A stretch of 6,987 bases of DNA. Source: an uncultured Pseudorhodobacter sp. Lineage in GTDB: Bacteria; Pseudomonadota; Alphaproteobacteria; Rhodobacterales; Rhodobacteraceae. The notes below the pieces were generated by a model. The model was not told the DNA's origin. It was given only the letters and a program-made list of their open reading frames with translations, and ran no database searches. The translations under genes and the position numbers were made by a program. The DNA is taken from positions 1-6,987 of the forward strand of contig CALEMZ010000254.1 in NCBI GenBank assembly GCA_937910975.1, given 5' to 3'. Positions 6,350 to 6,987 of the stretch are shown here, in pieces; the first letter of the stretch is position 1; each line of letters begins with the position of its first letter.

Positions 6350-6987
6350 GGCTTTGCTTGCGCCCACAAAACTGCGCCTCGCGACCTATAATGTCGAATG
6401 GTTCACCGGCCTGTTTGACGATGCCGGGCGGCTTTTGGCTGACAATGAACGCTCTGCCCGCTATAACATCAGCCGGGCCGAGCAACTTACCGCGATTGGC
6501 ATCGTCTTTACCGCGATGGATGCCGATGGGGTGATGATTATTGAGGCCCCCGATACCGGATCGCGACGCTCAACCACCCGTGCGCTGGAAAACTTTGCCC
6601 GCCATTTCGGCCTGCGCACGCGGCGCGCGGTAATAGGATTTATCAGCGAGACCGAGCAGGAAATCGCCTTTCTCTATGATCCCGATCGTCTGAAAGCCAA
6701 ACACATGCCGCTTGGCACCCCCCCGCCCCATCCCGGCCCGAACGGCGTGCCGCGCTTTGACGGGGTGTTCTGGCATGACCTGAACCTTGATGCGCGCCCG
6801 GAACGGATCAACTTTTCCAAACCTCCCCTGGAACTGGCGGTAACAGATATAGCAACAGGGCGAGCATTGCGGCTGATCGGGGTGCATGCCAAATCCAAAG
6901 CGCCCCATGGCGCGCGCACCCCCGCCGAAGTGACCCGCATCGCAATCGAAAACCGCCGCAAGCAATTGGCGCAATGCCTGTGGCTGC
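6330..6987 (+). CDS. Endonuclease/exonuclease/phosphatase (EEP) family protein, 3'-truncated
   Basis: The frame runs open from ATG 6330 to the window end, giving 219 complete codons plus one base, so the C-terminus is missing. LRLATYNVEWF at residues 15-25 holds the family asparagine (Asn21), and VMIIEAP includes the probable metal-binding Glu72. GVHAKSK at 184-190 carries the histidine (His186) of the central strand, matching the HLKSK motif seen in this family. The final Asp and His of the active site lie beyond the window. The EEP fold covers metal-dependent DNases, sphingomyelinases and inositol phosphatases, so the substrate cannot be assigned; a resemblance to the nuclease-like forms is only an impression. 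The ATG lies inside the end of the TerB-J gene (20-base overlap), with GGGAAGAG at 6318-6325 as a ribosome-binding site, implying coupled translation. A later start around TTG 6354 is possible, since homologues begin near the LRLATYN strand. Confidence 0.85.
   Translation, partial: MANVRPKALLAPTKLRLATYNVEWFTGLFDDAGRLLADNERSARYNISRAEQLTAIGIVFTAMDADGVMIIEAPDTGSRRSTTRALENFARHFGLRTRRAVIGFISETEQEIAFLYDPDRLKAKHMPLGTPPPHPGPNGVPRFDGVFWHDLNLDARPERINFSKPPLELAVTDIATGRALRLIGVHAKSKAPHGARTPAEVTRIAIENRRKQLAQCLWL

Noticed and set aside
1..6987. A mobile element, phage-defence cluster, CRISPR array or new system
   Set aside because: No transposase, integrase, terminal repeats, spaced direct repeats or defence-type domain combination is seen. 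The genes look like vertically inherited chromosomal content with uniform codon use by eye.

Overview
The window is a GC-rich, gene-dense stretch from an alphaproteobacterium, most likely a marine Rhodobacterales (Roseobacter-group) species. The main reasons are the hdaA-ppk-ppx gene order and protein sequences that resemble that order's versions throughout. This placement rests on recalled family resemblance, not on a search. All seven genes lie on the + strand with short gaps or overlaps. I see no tRNA, rRNA, CRISPR array, insertion sequence or convincing intrinsic terminator.

Layout: (1) positions 1-640 hold the 3' part of a DnaA-related AAA+ protein, probably HdaA, which down-regulates the replication initiator DnaA; its start lies before the window. 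(2) After a 56-base AT-rich gap comes a full-length polyphosphate kinase, ppk (697-2883). (3) A 72-base spacer containing a nested inverted repeat leads to ppx/gppA (2956-4530), which degrades polyphosphate and/or pppGpp. (4) A glyoxalase-like VOC-fold protein (4517-5131) overlaps the end of ppx. (5) A phosphinothricin-acetyltransferase-like GNAT enzyme (5128-5619) overlaps it by an ATGA. (6) A soluble TerB plus J-domain protein (5651-6349) follows. (7) The 5' part of an endonuclease/exonuclease/phosphatase (EEP) family protein (6330 to the window end) overlaps the J-domain gene by 20 bases.

How the genes fit together: ppk and ppx form a synthesis/degradation pair for polyphosphate, a stress and starvation polymer, and sit directly after a regulator of replication initiation. 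The VOC and GNAT genes look translationally coupled and may act on small molecules, but their substrates cannot be read from sequence. The TerB-J protein is a probable DnaK co-chaperone.

This is mostly ordinary core-genome content. I found no convincing evidence of a new defence, mobile or biosynthetic system. The points most worth a second look are the ppk-ppx spacer structure, the hdaA/polyphosphate linkage, the missing Shine-Dalgarno site before ppk, and the soluble TerB-J architecture.
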